DNA of 64,000 nucleotides from CAADGN01 sp035443945 (GTDB taxonomy: Bacteria; Planctomycetota; Phycisphaerae; Phycisphaerales; UBA1924). Where the stretch lies: assembly GCA_035443945.1 (NCBI GenBank), contig DAOMNQ010000009.1:1-64000 (forward strand). Direction: 5' to 3'. Shown here piece by piece: positions 1 through 7,573 of the stretch. Position 1 is the first letter of the stretch, and each line of letters starts with the position of its first letter. The notes beneath the pieces are model-generated. The model did not search any database. It was not told where the DNA came from and was given only the letters and a program-made list of their open reading frames with translations. A program made the translations under genes and the position numbers.

Positions 1-8
1 GACAAAGC

Positions 9-34
9 CCGCTCCGTCACCGTCGCGGCTCGTT
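9..34 (-). repeat. Dispersed intergenic repeat, copy A
   Basis: Read on the minus strand this begins AACGAGCCGCGAC and runs for 26 bases to GGAGCGG. It differs at only three positions from 60925-60950 at the other end of the window. It overlaps the last codons and stop of the NRDE gene, so it supplies that protein's C-terminal residues (NEPRR). Its role is unknown. Two near-identical copies in unrelated places show that it is a repeat family. Confidence 0.7.
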
Positions 35-802
35 GAGGGACGCCGTCGCGTGCCCGGGCCGGACCACCGCCTCCGGCACGCCGCGGTACGCCATCCGCAC
101 CGACCACCGGACGCCGCGCGGCCCGGCTCGCTCGGCGGGGATGACCTCCACGGCCGTCACGCTCACCGTGCGGGCCGCATCGCGCGTCATCAGCACGCTG
201 ATCTCCGGGCGGTGCGGCCAGCGGTGGGCGTGGAACGCATCCTGCGCGCCGGGCGTCGGGCCGGGCGCGACGACGAGTTCCTCGAAGAGCGGCAGGCGCG
301 GCAGTACCAACTCGTCGCCGAGACCGGAACTCGCGAAGCAGACGGCCGCCTGCCCGTGGGCGGTCAGGTGCAGATGCTCCCCGTCCCAGCGCGCGTCGAG
401 CGAGCGCGGCACGCCTTCGGTGTCCGGCTGCACGGCGACGAGGCGGAACGGGTCGAAGCGGGCGAGGTCTGCCGCGGCGAGCCGATCCGCGGCTTCGTCC
501 GTGGTGCAGGCGTCGATGAGCGATGGGATGAGCAGGCCGCGCGAGCGACGGCCCGCACGCGGCGGAGCGGACTCCGCGCCGGGCACGTTCACGTTCAGCA
601 GGGCAAGGGCCAGGCCGGTCTCGGCCGCGGCGACCCAGGTGCCGCCGGCGTGCGTGTCGGTCGGCCAGAGGGCGCGCACCGGCAGCGTCGGTGGGCCGCG
701 CCACTCGGGCGGGTCCGCGGCGGCGCGGCCGCGGCTCTCGTCACGGTTCGTGACCAGCCGGAACCCGGCGCCGGGCAGCGGGATGACGGAGAGGGTGCAC
801 AC
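17..802 (-). CDS. NRDE (TANGO2-like) family protein
   Basis: The protein has 261 residues. The family hallmark, Cys at position 2 followed by a TNRDE motif (residues 18-22), is visible in the V-C-T-L start and in LVTNRDESR. In this family the Cys directly follows the initiator Met, so the GTG at 802 is chosen over the ATG at 832. The ten extra codons of the longer form are encoded by a GTCCACTG repeat, which also argues against it. Bacterial NRDE proteins are poorly characterised. The eukaryotic homologue TANGO2 has been linked to lipid and heme handling, and an Ntn-hydrolase-like fold has been suggested from the N-terminal Cys. No operon partner is evident, because the DinB-like gene upstream is 59 bases away. 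Family assignment is firm but the function is unknown. Confidence 0.85.
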   Translation of the reverse strand: MCTLSVIPLPGAGFRLVTNRDESRGRAAADPPEWRGPPTLPVRALWPTDTHAGGTWVAAAETGLALALLNVNVPGAESAPPRAGRRSRGLLIPSLIDACTTDEAADRLAAADLARFDPFRLVAVQPDTEGVPRSLDARWDGEHLHLTAHGQAAVCFASSGLGDELVLPRLPLFEELVVAPGPTPGAQDAFHAHRWPHRPEISVLMTRDAARTVSVTAVEVIPAERAGPRGVRWSVRMAYRGVPEAVVRPGHATASLNEPRR

Positions 803-805
803 GGG

Positions 806-836
806 GAACAGCGGGCAGTGGACAGTGGACATCAGG
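806..836 (-). repeat. GTCCACTGTCCACTG repeat
   Basis: On the minus strand this reads TGTCCACTGTCCACTG followed by CCCGCTGTTCC, closely resembling the three copies at 33551-33747. It lies directly upstream of the preferred GTG start of the NRDE gene and creates a spurious upstream ATG in the same frame. Confidence 0.6.
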
Positions 837-861
837 AAGAAGAGAGAGGTCGGGGCGGGCT

Positions 862-1416
862 TCAGCGGGCTGTGCGGTCGTGGTTGAGGGTCGAGGGGGC
901 GCGGCCGAAGTCGTGCGCGGCGTGCGTCCCGAACTCGGCGGCGATCGCCCTCATCATCGCCTGGTGGTGCACGGCGTGGTGCGCGGCGAAGGCGAGTTCG
1001 CGCGCCCGCGTCGAGACGAGTTCAGCCTCGCTCCCGTCGGCGTCGGTCATCACGCGGACGCGCACCGGCGCGTCGAGCGAGCCGCCGCGCATCTCGGCGA
1101 GGCTCGCCCGCAGCGAATCGATGACGCGCGCCGCTTCCGCACGGTCCGTCTCGACCGGCACGCCGCGCTCGCGATGGTCGTAGTCGATCGTCCCGCCGTC
1201 GTGTGCGGCGAGGGCGGCGGCGAAGTGGTCCAGCGTGTGGCGGAGGTGCCTGCCGATCGTGCCCCCCGCGAGCACACGCGACTCGGCGCGGTAGGCGTCG
1301 TCGCTCACGGCGTGGAGCAGGTCGCGGCACTGGCAGAGCACGGCGTCCGCCCCCGCGGCGACACGCTCCGCCCCGCCGGAACAGGCGCAGGGCGCGGACT
1401 CGGTGGTGGTCTTCAT
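862..1416 (-). CDS. DinB-like four-helix metal-binding protein
   Basis: The protein has 184 residues from ATG 1416. The pattern of the DinB/YfiT superfamily is visible: a histidine-bearing helix near the N terminus (RHLRHTLDHF, His57, His60, His64) and a C-terminal helix with AHHAVHH (His146, His147, His150, His151). These would form a three-His metal site. Family members include thiol-dependent S-transferases and many proteins of unknown role. A Cys-rich N terminus (CACSGG, LCQC) is unusual and could bind metal or thiol. The start is uncertain: a GTG 30 bases upstream is in frame, and neither has a good ribosome-binding site. DUF2339 lies upstream on the same strand across a 200-base gap holding an inverted repeat, so co-transcription is doubtful. 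Confidence 0.7.
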   Translation of the reverse strand: MKTTTESAPCACSGGAERVAAGADAVLCQCRDLLHAVSDDAYRAESRVLAGGTIGRHLRHTLDHFAAALAAHDGGTIDYDHRERGVPVETDRAEAARVIDSLRASLAEMRGGSLDAPVRVRVMTDADGSEAELVSTRARELAFAAHHAVHHQAMMRAIAAEFGTHAAHDFGRAPSTLNHDRTAR

Positions 1417-1509
1417 GGGAATGTGCGCTCCATCCTCTCGTTGCACCCCGGAGCGTCATGGTAGCGCGCCGGTGTGCGGATCAGCAGAGCCTGTTCCGAA
1501 ACCCAAGAT

Positions 1510-1585
1510 TCACCACAGAGACACAGAGGGCACAGGGAGAAGTCGCCTGTTTTCCCGTCTCTGTGATCTCTGTGCCTCTGTGGTA
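1510..1585. repeat. CACCACAGAGACACAGAG inverted repeat
   Basis: The left arm begins CACCACAGAGACACAGAG and the right arm ends CTCTGTGCCTCTGTGGT. The two arms are near-perfect reverse complements and could form a long hairpin around a short loop near 1545. The element sits between the DUF2339 stop codon and the DinB-like gene. From memory, similar ACCACAGAGACACAGAG palindromes occur between genes in many unrelated bacteria; I cannot verify that here. It may act as a terminator for the DUF2339 transcript, but no T-run follows. Confidence 0.75.
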
Positions 1586-1616
1586 AAAACTGTGTTTGGG
1601 AGACATGGGATAGGCT

Positions 1617-4316
1617 CTAGTGTTCTTCGGAACCGTCGGCCGTCGGGTTCGCGCCATCGCTCGCGGTGCCGAGCGACGCCGCAAGCCGCGCGTAGAGCAC
1701 GGCGACGCCCAGCATGAGCAGGCCGAGGCCGAGGAAACTCGCGACCCGCCAGACCGGCGGCACGCCCTGCAGATCAAGCAACGCGACCTTGAGCATGGCG
1801 AGGGCGATGAGCGCAAGGCCCGCGTAGCGCGGCGGGGCACGGCGCACGAGGAAGCCGCCCGCGACCGCGGCCGCGCCGGCAAGCCCCCACCAGATCGAGA
1901 CGGCGGCGCGGCGCGCGGTCGGGTCCGCCGCGATCGACTCCGCGACGCGCGCGATCTCGAGCGTGGTCGACGTGAGCGCAACCGCGGCGGCGATCCACGC
2001 GGCCGCGAGCGCGGCGAGCACGATCCGGCTGCGCAGCGCGCGCGCCGACGCAACGAGCGCTGCAACGACGACGAACGACCGCCACAAGCCCGGGTGAAGG
2101 AGCGGCGCGGAGGTGTCCGCGTGCCAGGCCTGCGGCTGGAACCCCCACAGCCAGGCGATCGCTGCCGAGAGCGCGGCCAGCGCGGCGGCCGCGTCCAACC
2201 GGAGCAGCGGCGCGCGGCGATGCACGAGCGAGAGCGCGACCGCTCCGACCGACCAGAACACGGCGAGCGCGGCCGCGCTGCTCTCCTGCGCGACTGCAGA
2301 AGCGAGCACGGCGCAGACACCGGCCCACGCGCCGACCCGCAACGCCCATACGCCCGCGGATGACCCCGCGGCGCTTCTTCCCGCCCATGCGGCGCGACCC
2401 ATCAGCGACGCGAGCACGCCGCCCGCGACCAGCAGCGCGGACCACGGCGTCAGGCGCAGCCCCAGCGCGTCGATCCCGGAGGACCGCAGGTCGGGCTGAA
2501 TGGTCTCGAAGACGAGCAGCCGGGCGAGGGCGACGCCGAGCATGGCAGCCCCGATCCAGCGGAGCGCCAGACGCGGCTCGACGCGGTGAGTTGCGAAGAC
2601 CATGGCCGCGCCGACGAGCCAGGCGATGCAGGCCGCGCCGGCGTGCGTCTGCACGTGCAGGAACGCAACGAGCCAGAGCATCGCCGCGACGGCCGCGCAG
2701 AACACGCCAAGCCGGCGCGCAGGTCCCGGCTGCGCCAGGATTGTGCGCCTCGTAGGCGGCGCGATCGGCGCCGCGTCCTCGCCGTCCTCGACGGCGCGAA
2801 CGACCGTGAGCACGAGCCGTGCGGAAGCCGCCCACGCAGCCGAGCCGATCAGTACCAACACCATCCACGGCGACACGGCGACGATGCGGTCCGCGACCCA
2901 GGGCGTCGAGAGGCCGCCGAAGGTGTGATCCCAGATGAGCAGCCGGCCCGTGGCGACGCCGAGCAGGAGCAGGCCGTAGCGGTCGAGCGCGGGCGCGGCG
3001 ATCCACCGCCCGGCAACCACGGCAGCGACGCCCATTGCCAGCCACGCGGCCGTCTCCGTCCAGCCCGCGAGCGCGAGCGTGACTGTGACCATGAGCAGGC
3101 CGCCCGCCTGCACGGCGAAGCACGCGGCGAGCGACTCTGTGTCCGTGCGCGGACGCTCGCGCAGCACGCGCACGCTCGACCCGAGGGTGAGCGACGCCAT
3201 CGCCGTGGCGACAAAGCCCGCGGCCGGGGCCATCCAGTCCGCGAGCGTGCCCCACTCGCGGATGATGAGCGTGGCCATGAGCGTCGCCCACGCGGAACTC
3301 GCGAGGCTGATGACGATCGGATGGGCGCGGCGGAGGCGCCGGCGGCGCGGGGTCTCCTCGGGCGAGATGCCGTGCCGCCGGGCGGAAAGCACCAGTTCGA
3401 CCTGATACAGCCACCACGCGGCGGCCCAGAACCCGAGCGCGATGATCGCGTGATCGGCGCCCTGCACGGCCGTCCAGAGCGTGCCGAGGATGCCGGTCGC
3501 CCACCACGAGAGCGGCCTGAGAATGGCGAACGGCGTGCGTCGCCACGCCGAGAGCGAGAGCGCGACAGCCGCGAGCGCGAGCAGGTGCAGGGGAAGCACG
3601 AGCGGCGCCGGTTCGCGGTCGGCCAGGAGTATCGGAATCAGGTAGCCGCCCAGCAGCGAAAGGACGGCGGTGGAGGCGAGGTTGCCGCGGATGGCCACCG
3701 CGATGCCGACCGCCGAGACGACCGCCATCAGCGCAAACGCAACCGGTGGGCTGTCGATCAGGCCGAAGAAGCCGTAGGCCGCATAGGCGGCGACGTAGAG
3801 CGCGCCAACCCCCGCGGCGTTCAGGCCGGCGGCGGCGAGCGCGTTGATGCGCCGGCGTGCGATCTCACCAACCACGAGCAGCGCAGCGCCGAACGCCGCT
3901 GTCGCCAGGCATCGACCGATCGGTGGGAGGAGGCGGAACCAGCCCTCGTCGAGCGCGACCTTCACCCCGAGCGCGAGACCGACGATGACGGCCAAGGCCC
4001 CCACCGCCGCGAACACCCGGCCGCCGATCTGACGCTCGATCGCGGGCTTTGCCGTGCGAGCGACGGCGGGTGGCGGTGTGGGACGAACGGAGCGTGCGGG
4101 CGACGGTGGCGGCGATGGCGGCGCGGGTCGCGGCGTCGGCTGCGAGGCGGCCTTTAGTTCAGCGGGTCCGGGTGCGCTGGGGCCAGACGGTTCAACTGTG
4201 CGCGAGGACGATTCGAGAGCAGCGACGCGGGCCTCGAGCGCGGCCACGCGAGTCGCCAGATTGTGCGAATCGGCGTCGTCGGGGCGTCGGTTCGAGTCAT
4301 CCGGATCAGTGTCCAT
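1617..4316 (-). CDS. DUF2339 multi-spanning membrane protein
   Basis: The protein has 899 residues. It opens with a short coiled coil (heptad-like LATRVAALEARVAALESS, about 21-38), then a Pro-rich linker (about 45-85). After the conserved IGGRVFAAVGALAVIVGLAL segment (about 92-112), more than twenty hydrophobic segments run to the C terminus. That architecture and length match DUF2339, a large predicted inner-membrane protein of unknown function found across bacteria. No catalytic motif is visible. It stands alone, reads away from the ArsR cassette, and ends just before a long inverted repeat. The 5' region (4340-4375) contains an AT-rich stretch with TAGT/ACTA arms that could hold its promoter. 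Confidence 0.85.
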   Translation of the reverse strand: MDTDPDDSNRRPDDADSHNLATRVAALEARVAALESSSRTVEPSGPSAPGPAELKAASQPTPRPAPPSPPPSPARSVRPTPPPAVARTAKPAIERQIGGRVFAAVGALAVIVGLALGVKVALDEGWFRLLPPIGRCLATAAFGAALLVVGEIARRRINALAAAGLNAAGVGALYVAAYAAYGFFGLIDSPPVAFALMAVVSAVGIAVAIRGNLASTAVLSLLGGYLIPILLADREPAPLVLPLHLLALAAVALSLSAWRRTPFAILRPLSWWATGILGTLWTAVQGADHAIIALGFWAAAWWLYQVELVLSARRHGISPEETPRRRRLRRAHPIVISLASSAWATLMATLIIREWGTLADWMAPAAGFVATAMASLTLGSSVRVLRERPRTDTESLAACFAVQAGGLLMVTVTLALAGWTETAAWLAMGVAAVVAGRWIAAPALDRYGLLLLGVATGRLLIWDHTFGGLSTPWVADRIVAVSPWMVLVLIGSAAWAASARLVLTVVRAVEDGEDAAPIAPPTRRTILAQPGPARRLGVFCAAVAAMLWLVAFLHVQTHAGAACIAWLVGAAMVFATHRVEPRLALRWIGAAMLGVALARLLVFETIQPDLRSSGIDALGLRLTPWSALLVAGGVLASLMGRAAWAGRSAAGSSAGVWALRVGAWAGVCAVLASAVAQESSAAALAVFWSVGAVALSLVHRRAPLLRLDAAAALAALSAAIAWLWGFQPQAWHADTSAPLLHPGLWRSFVVVAALVASARALRSRIVLAALAAAWIAAAVALTSTTLEIARVAESIAADPTARRAAVSIWWGLAGAAAVAGGFLVRRAPPRYAGLALIALAMLKVALLDLQGVPPVWRVASFLGLGLLMLGVAVLYARLAASLGTASDGANPTADGSEEH

Positions 4317-4448
4317 GGCGTCACCCCATGCGTTCTTCAGAAAAACTAGTGTATACTAACTTTCCGACGAGACGACGTGCGGTTGCGTCCAATCCTCTCG
4401 TTTTTCGTTTGTCCGACCGGCGCGGTGGGAGAATCTGCAACGCCGGGG

Positions 4449-4476
4449 TTGACATATTCCGATTATGGAATATATT
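4449..4476 (+). promoter_or_regulatory. Promoter with palindromic ArsR-type operator
   Basis: A consensus -35 box TTGACA (4449-4454) and -10 box TATATT (4471-4476) are separated by 16 bases. The spacer is filled by an inverted repeat, ATATTCC at 4454-4460 and GGAATAT at 4467-4473. A repressor bound there would occlude RNA polymerase. Transcription would start at about 4483, the first base of the preferred ATG, so the mRNA would be leaderless. The encoded ArsR protein is the obvious candidate for autorepression. Confidence 0.85.
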
Positions 4477-4482
4477 GCCGGC

Positions 4483-4845
4483 ATGGCTGCGGCAGAGGAA
4501 TCGGCGGACGTGTTCGTCGCGGTGGCTGAGCCTCGGCGGCGTGACATCATCGGGGCGTTGAGCGACGGCGGGCAGCACGCGGTGGGTGAGTTGGTCGCCG
4601 TGCTGGGATTGCCGCAGCCGACGGTGTCCAAGCATCTGGGCGTGCTGCGCGACGTGGGGATTGTGTCGGTCACGCGGCGCGGGCGGCACCGGCTGTACCG
4701 TCTCGAGGGGGAACGACTGAAGCCCGTGCACGACTGGGCCGGAACGTTCGAGAGGTTCTGGAGCCATCAACTCGACCGTGTGAAGGAACGGGCCGAGCGG
4801 ATGGCGACGGATGAAACGAGAGCAAAGGAGAGCGAGTCATGCTGA
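4483..4845 (+). CDS. ArsR-family transcriptional regulator
   Basis: The protein has 120 residues and a winged helix-turn-helix. FVAVAEPRRRDIIGALSDG begins the fold, the recognition helix lies in GLPQPTVSKHLGVLRDVG (about 40-57), and the wing is SVTRRGRHRLYRL. This layout is typical of ArsR proteins paired with SRPBCC proteins. The usual CxC metal site is absent, so the ligand is probably not a metal. An upstream ATG at 4465 in the same frame lies inside the operator palindrome and upstream of the -10 box, so it cannot be on the transcript; ATG 4483 is preferred. It overlaps the SRPBCC gene by 7 bases and probably controls the whole cassette. Confidence 0.93.
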   Translation: MAAAEESADVFVAVAEPRRRDIIGALSDGGQHAVGELVAVLGLPQPTVSKHLGVLRDVGIVSVTRRGRHRLYRLEGERLKPVHDWAGTFERFWSHQLDRVKERAERMATDETRAKESESC

Positions 4846-5294
4846 CGAGCAACAAGGAGGACGCCGTGCGATCGCTGGAGGTGGCGAAGGACGTGGTGGT
4901 CGCCGCGCCGGCGGCCGTGGTGTTCGCGGCGTTGCTGGACCAGATGGGACCGATGAGCGAGATGCCCGACGGCACGCCCTTCCCGATGAAGATCGAACCG
5001 TGGCCGGGCGGTCGGTGGTTCCGTGACCTCGGCGACGGCGCGGGCCACCTCTGGGGGCACGTGCAGGTGATCAAGCCGCCCGGACTGCTCGAGATCTGCG
5101 GCCCGTTGTTCATGTCATACCCGGCCGTGAACTTCGTGCAGTACCGGTTGACTGCCGAGGGGAGCGGGACGCGGCTGAGAGTGATCCACAAGGCGATCGG
5201 GCAGATCAGCGACGAACACCGAGAAGGGGTGGTCGAGGGATGGGGGCACGAACTGGAGCGGGTGCGTAGGCTGGCGGAGGAGCGTGTTCGTTGA
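4839..5294 (+). CDS. SRPBCC (AHSA1-like) domain protein
   Basis: The protein has 151 residues with a START-like helix-grip fold: LEVAKDVVVAAPAAVVFAALLD forms the N-terminal strand and helix, WPGGRWFRDLGDGAGHLWGHV the central hairpin, and the last 30 residues the long C-terminal helix. Such proteins bind hydrophobic ligands and are very often encoded next to ArsR regulators, as here, where the start codon overlaps the end of the ArsR gene. A GGAG site lies just upstream of ATG 4839. The ligand is unknown. An enzymatic (cyclase or lyase) role cannot be excluded. Confidence 0.88.
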   Translation: MLTSNKEDAVRSLEVAKDVVVAAPAAVVFAALLDQMGPMSEMPDGTPFPMKIEPWPGGRWFRDLGDGAGHLWGHVQVIKPPGLLEICGPLFMSYPAVNFVQYRLTAEGSGTRLRVIHKAIGQISDEHREGVVEGWGHELERVRRLAEERVR

Positions 5295-5358
5295 GTGCGG
5301 CCGGATGGACGACCGCCGGCCTGGTCGAGCGCATGAACTGGATAAAGGAGCGTGAACG

Positions 5359-5841
5359 ATGATGGCAAACCCGGGGGAGCAGCACAAGTGGCTGGAGCAG
5401 TTTCTGGGCGAGTGGACGGTCGAGGGCGAGTGCGACATGGGGCCGGACCAGCCGAAAGTGAAGAACTCGGGCGAGGAGCGCTTCCGCTCGCTCGGCGGGA
5501 TGTGGATGATCGGCGAGGGGCGCATGGAGATGCCCGGGGCGGGCGAGGGCACGATGCTCACCACACTCGGCTACGACCCGCGGCGGGGGCGATTCGTCGG
5601 CACCTGGGTCGGCTCGATGATGGACTTCATGTGGGTGTACGAGGGTGAACTCGACACGTCCGGTCGAGTGCTCACGCTGAGCACGGAAGGGCCGGAGTTC
5701 GGCGTCGAGGGCAAGATGGCAAAGTACCGCGACGTGCACGAGTTCAAGAGCAGCGACCACCGCGTGCTGACGTCGTGGAAACTCGGCGACGACGGCGAAT
5801 GGCGGCGGTTCATGCGCGCGGACTACCGGCGCCAGAAGTGA
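5359..5841 (+). CDS. DUF1579 family protein
   Basis: The protein has 160 residues. It matches the DUF1579 pattern: an N-terminal HKWLEQFLGEWTVEGEC, a repeated GxGxM strand pattern, and LTTLGYDPRRGRFVGTWVGSM in the middle, suggesting a lipocalin-like beta barrel. It is typically found with SRPBCC and ArsR genes, as here. An AAGGAG site at about 5344 precedes ATG 5359; the adjacent ATG 5362 would serve equally. Molecular function is unknown. It is the third gene of the ArsR cassette. Confidence 0.85.
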   Translation: MMANPGEQHKWLEQFLGEWTVEGECDMGPDQPKVKNSGEERFRSLGGMWMIGEGRMEMPGAGEGTMLTTLGYDPRRGRFVGTWVGSMMDFMWVYEGELDTSGRVLTLSTEGPEFGVEGKMAKYRDVHEFKSSDHRVLTSWKLGDDGEWRRFMRADYRRQK

Positions 5842-5866
5842 TCGACCCGACGGAAGGAGCATCATC

Positions 5867-6598
5867 ATGGAGACGGACGTGGCTGCGCACCCGCGGATCG
5901 CCGGGCGCGAGGAGTGGCTCGCCGAGCGGCTTCGGCTGCTCGAATCGGAGAAGGAACTGACGCGCCGCTACGACGCGGTGAACGCCGAGCGGTGACGCCT
6001 GCCGATGGTGCGGCTGGAGAAGCGCTACGAGTTCGACGGCCCGGACGGACGCGCGACGCTGCTCGATCTCTTCGAGGGCCGGCGGCAGTTGATCGTCTAC
6101 CACTTCATGTTCGACCCAGAGTGGGAGAAGGGATGCCCCGGCTGCACCGGCTTCGTTGATTCGCTCGGCGACCTCACGATGCTCGGCCGGCGCGACACCT
6201 CGTTCACGCTCGTGTCGAGGGCGCCCCTGGCGAAACTCGCCGCGTTCCGCGCGACGAAGGGCCGGCGCCGGCGGTGGTTCTCTTCGTTCGGGAGCGACTT
6301 CAACTACGACTTCCACGTCACGCAGGACGAGCGCGTCGCCCCGGTCGAGTACAACTACCGTGACCGGACGGAACTTGAGCGGCGCTCCCACGAGCCGTGG
6401 TTCTTGAGCGGCGAGCAGCACGGCCTGAGCGTCTTCTTCCGCGTGGACGGCGAGGTGTTCCACACCTACTCGACCTACGGGCGAGGCGTTGAGCGGCTGA
6501 CGGACTCGTACAGCCTGCCGGACCTCACGCCATGGGGCCGGCAGGAGGACTTCGAGGACTCGCCCGAGGGCTGGCCGCAGCGACCGACATACGGCTGA
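5867..6598 (+). pseudogene. DUF899 thioredoxin-like protein, interrupted by in-frame TGA
   Basis: A good AAGGAG site precedes ATG 5867, and the first 42 codons encode the usual DUF899 N terminus (REEWLAERLRLLESEKELTR). The frame then meets TGA at 5993-5995 and continues without a shift into RLPMVRLEKRYEF and the rest of the family, including LIVYHFMF and GCPGCTGF (a CxxC site). Homologues normally have Arg at the TGA position, so a single CGA to TGA change explains it. The ATG at 6005 could start a 197-residue shortened protein lacking the N-terminal helix. The alternatives are a sequencing error, a genuine nonsense mutation, or readthrough. DUF899 proteins are thioredoxin-fold proteins of unknown substrate and are frequent ArsR-cassette members. 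Confidence 0.85.
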
Positions 6599-6611
6599 TG
6601 CGATGCGCCGC

Positions 6612-7535
6612 TCAGTGCAGCCGCAGCATCTGCTGGTACTCGGCGAATCGGGCGTCGATCTCTGCCCGCGAGAGCGAGGCGAGCCGGTCGAGGCTGAAGG
6701 CCTCGATCGTGAACGAGGCGATCACGGTGCCGTGGGCCATCGCGCGCCGGACGGCGTCGAACGCGGTCGGTTCGGCCGCGTCGCGCGACGAGGCGAGGAA
6801 GCCCATCAGGCCGCCCGCGAAGGAGTCGCCCGCGCCGGTCGGATCGACGACCCGCTCGGCAGGGTATGCCGGCAGTGCGGCGATGCCGTCACGGTGGACG
6901 AGGATCGCCCCGTGCTCGCCCTTCTTGACGACGACGAATCGCGGGCCGAAGTCGAGCAGGCGGCGTCCTGCGGCGACAGTGTTCCGCAGGCCGGTGAACT
7001 GCTCCGCCTCGTCGAAGTTGAGGGCGAGGCCGTCCACTCGCGTCAGCAGCAGTTCGAGTTCCGCCCGCGCGGTGTTGATCCAGAGGTCCATCGTGTCCGC
7101 GACGGCCAGCCGCCGGTCGGGGAACTGATCCAGCAGGCCGATCTGCACGGCCGGGTGGGTGTTCGCCAGGAAGACAAAGCGCGAGTCGCGGTAGGCGTCG
7201 GGCACCGGGGGGGGGGCCTCGGTCAGCACGTTGAGTTCGGTGTAGAGCGTGTCGCGGTGGTCCATGTCGGGTTGGTAGCGCCCGCCCCAGCGGAAGGTCT
7301 TGCTGCCGCGCCGGGTTTCCAGGCCGGCGGCATCGACGTTGGTGAATCCGGCGATAGTCCGGCGGAACTCGGCGGGGAAGTCGTCGCCCACGACCGCGAC
7401 TATCCGCACGGGCGCGTAGAACGAGGCCGCGGCTGCGAAGTAGGTACACGAGCCGCCGAGCACGCTCTCGCGGTGCTGGCCGTCGGGGGTGAAGACGGTG
7501 TCGATGCCGATGGTGCCGGTGACGGTGAGCGACAT
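6612..7535 (-). CDS. PfkB-family carbohydrate kinase
   Basis: The protein has 307 residues and a ribokinase fold. N-terminal GTIGIDTVFTPDG and GGSCTYFAAAA provide the substrate region. C-terminal VDPTGAGDSFAGGLMGF near residue 250 carries the anion hole and the catalytic Asp. It phosphorylates a sugar or nucleoside hydroxyl with ATP; the substrate cannot be read from the sequence. A run of ten Cs encodes APPP near position 7207. ATG 7535 is preferred over the ORF start 42 bases upstream, because a TATCCT box lies 7 bases before it. It follows glnS with a 38-base gap on the same strand but probably has its own promoter. Confidence 0.9.
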   Translation of the reverse strand: MSLTVTGTIGIDTVFTPDGQHRESVLGGSCTYFAAAASFYAPVRIVAVVGDDFPAEFRRTIAGFTNVDAAGLETRRGSKTFRWGGRYQPDMDHRDTLYTELNVLTEAPPPVPDAYRDSRFVFLANTHPAVQIGLLDQFPDRRLAVADTMDLWINTARAELELLLTRVDGLALNFDEAEQFTGLRNTVAAGRRLLDFGPRFVVVKKGEHGAILVHRDGIAALPAYPAERVVDPTGAGDSFAGGLMGFLASSRDAAEPTAFDAVRRAMAHGTVIASFTIEAFSLDRLASLSRAEIDARFAEYQQMLRLH

Positions 7536-7542
7536 GGGCGGG

Positions 7543-7548
7543 AGGATA
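7543..7548 (-). promoter_or_regulatory. -10 box of leaderless PfkB gene
   Basis: TATCCT on the minus strand ends 7 bases before ATG 7535. No Shine-Dalgarno sequence is present. Confidence 0.55.
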
Positions 7549-7573
7549 GCGGGCGATTGCGGCGGGCGCGGGG

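Noticed and set aside
5993..5995. Selenocysteine or recoded TGA in the DUF899 gene
   Set aside because: Family members have Arg, not Cys, at this position, and no SECIS-type hairpin is evident just downstream. A nonsense change is simpler.
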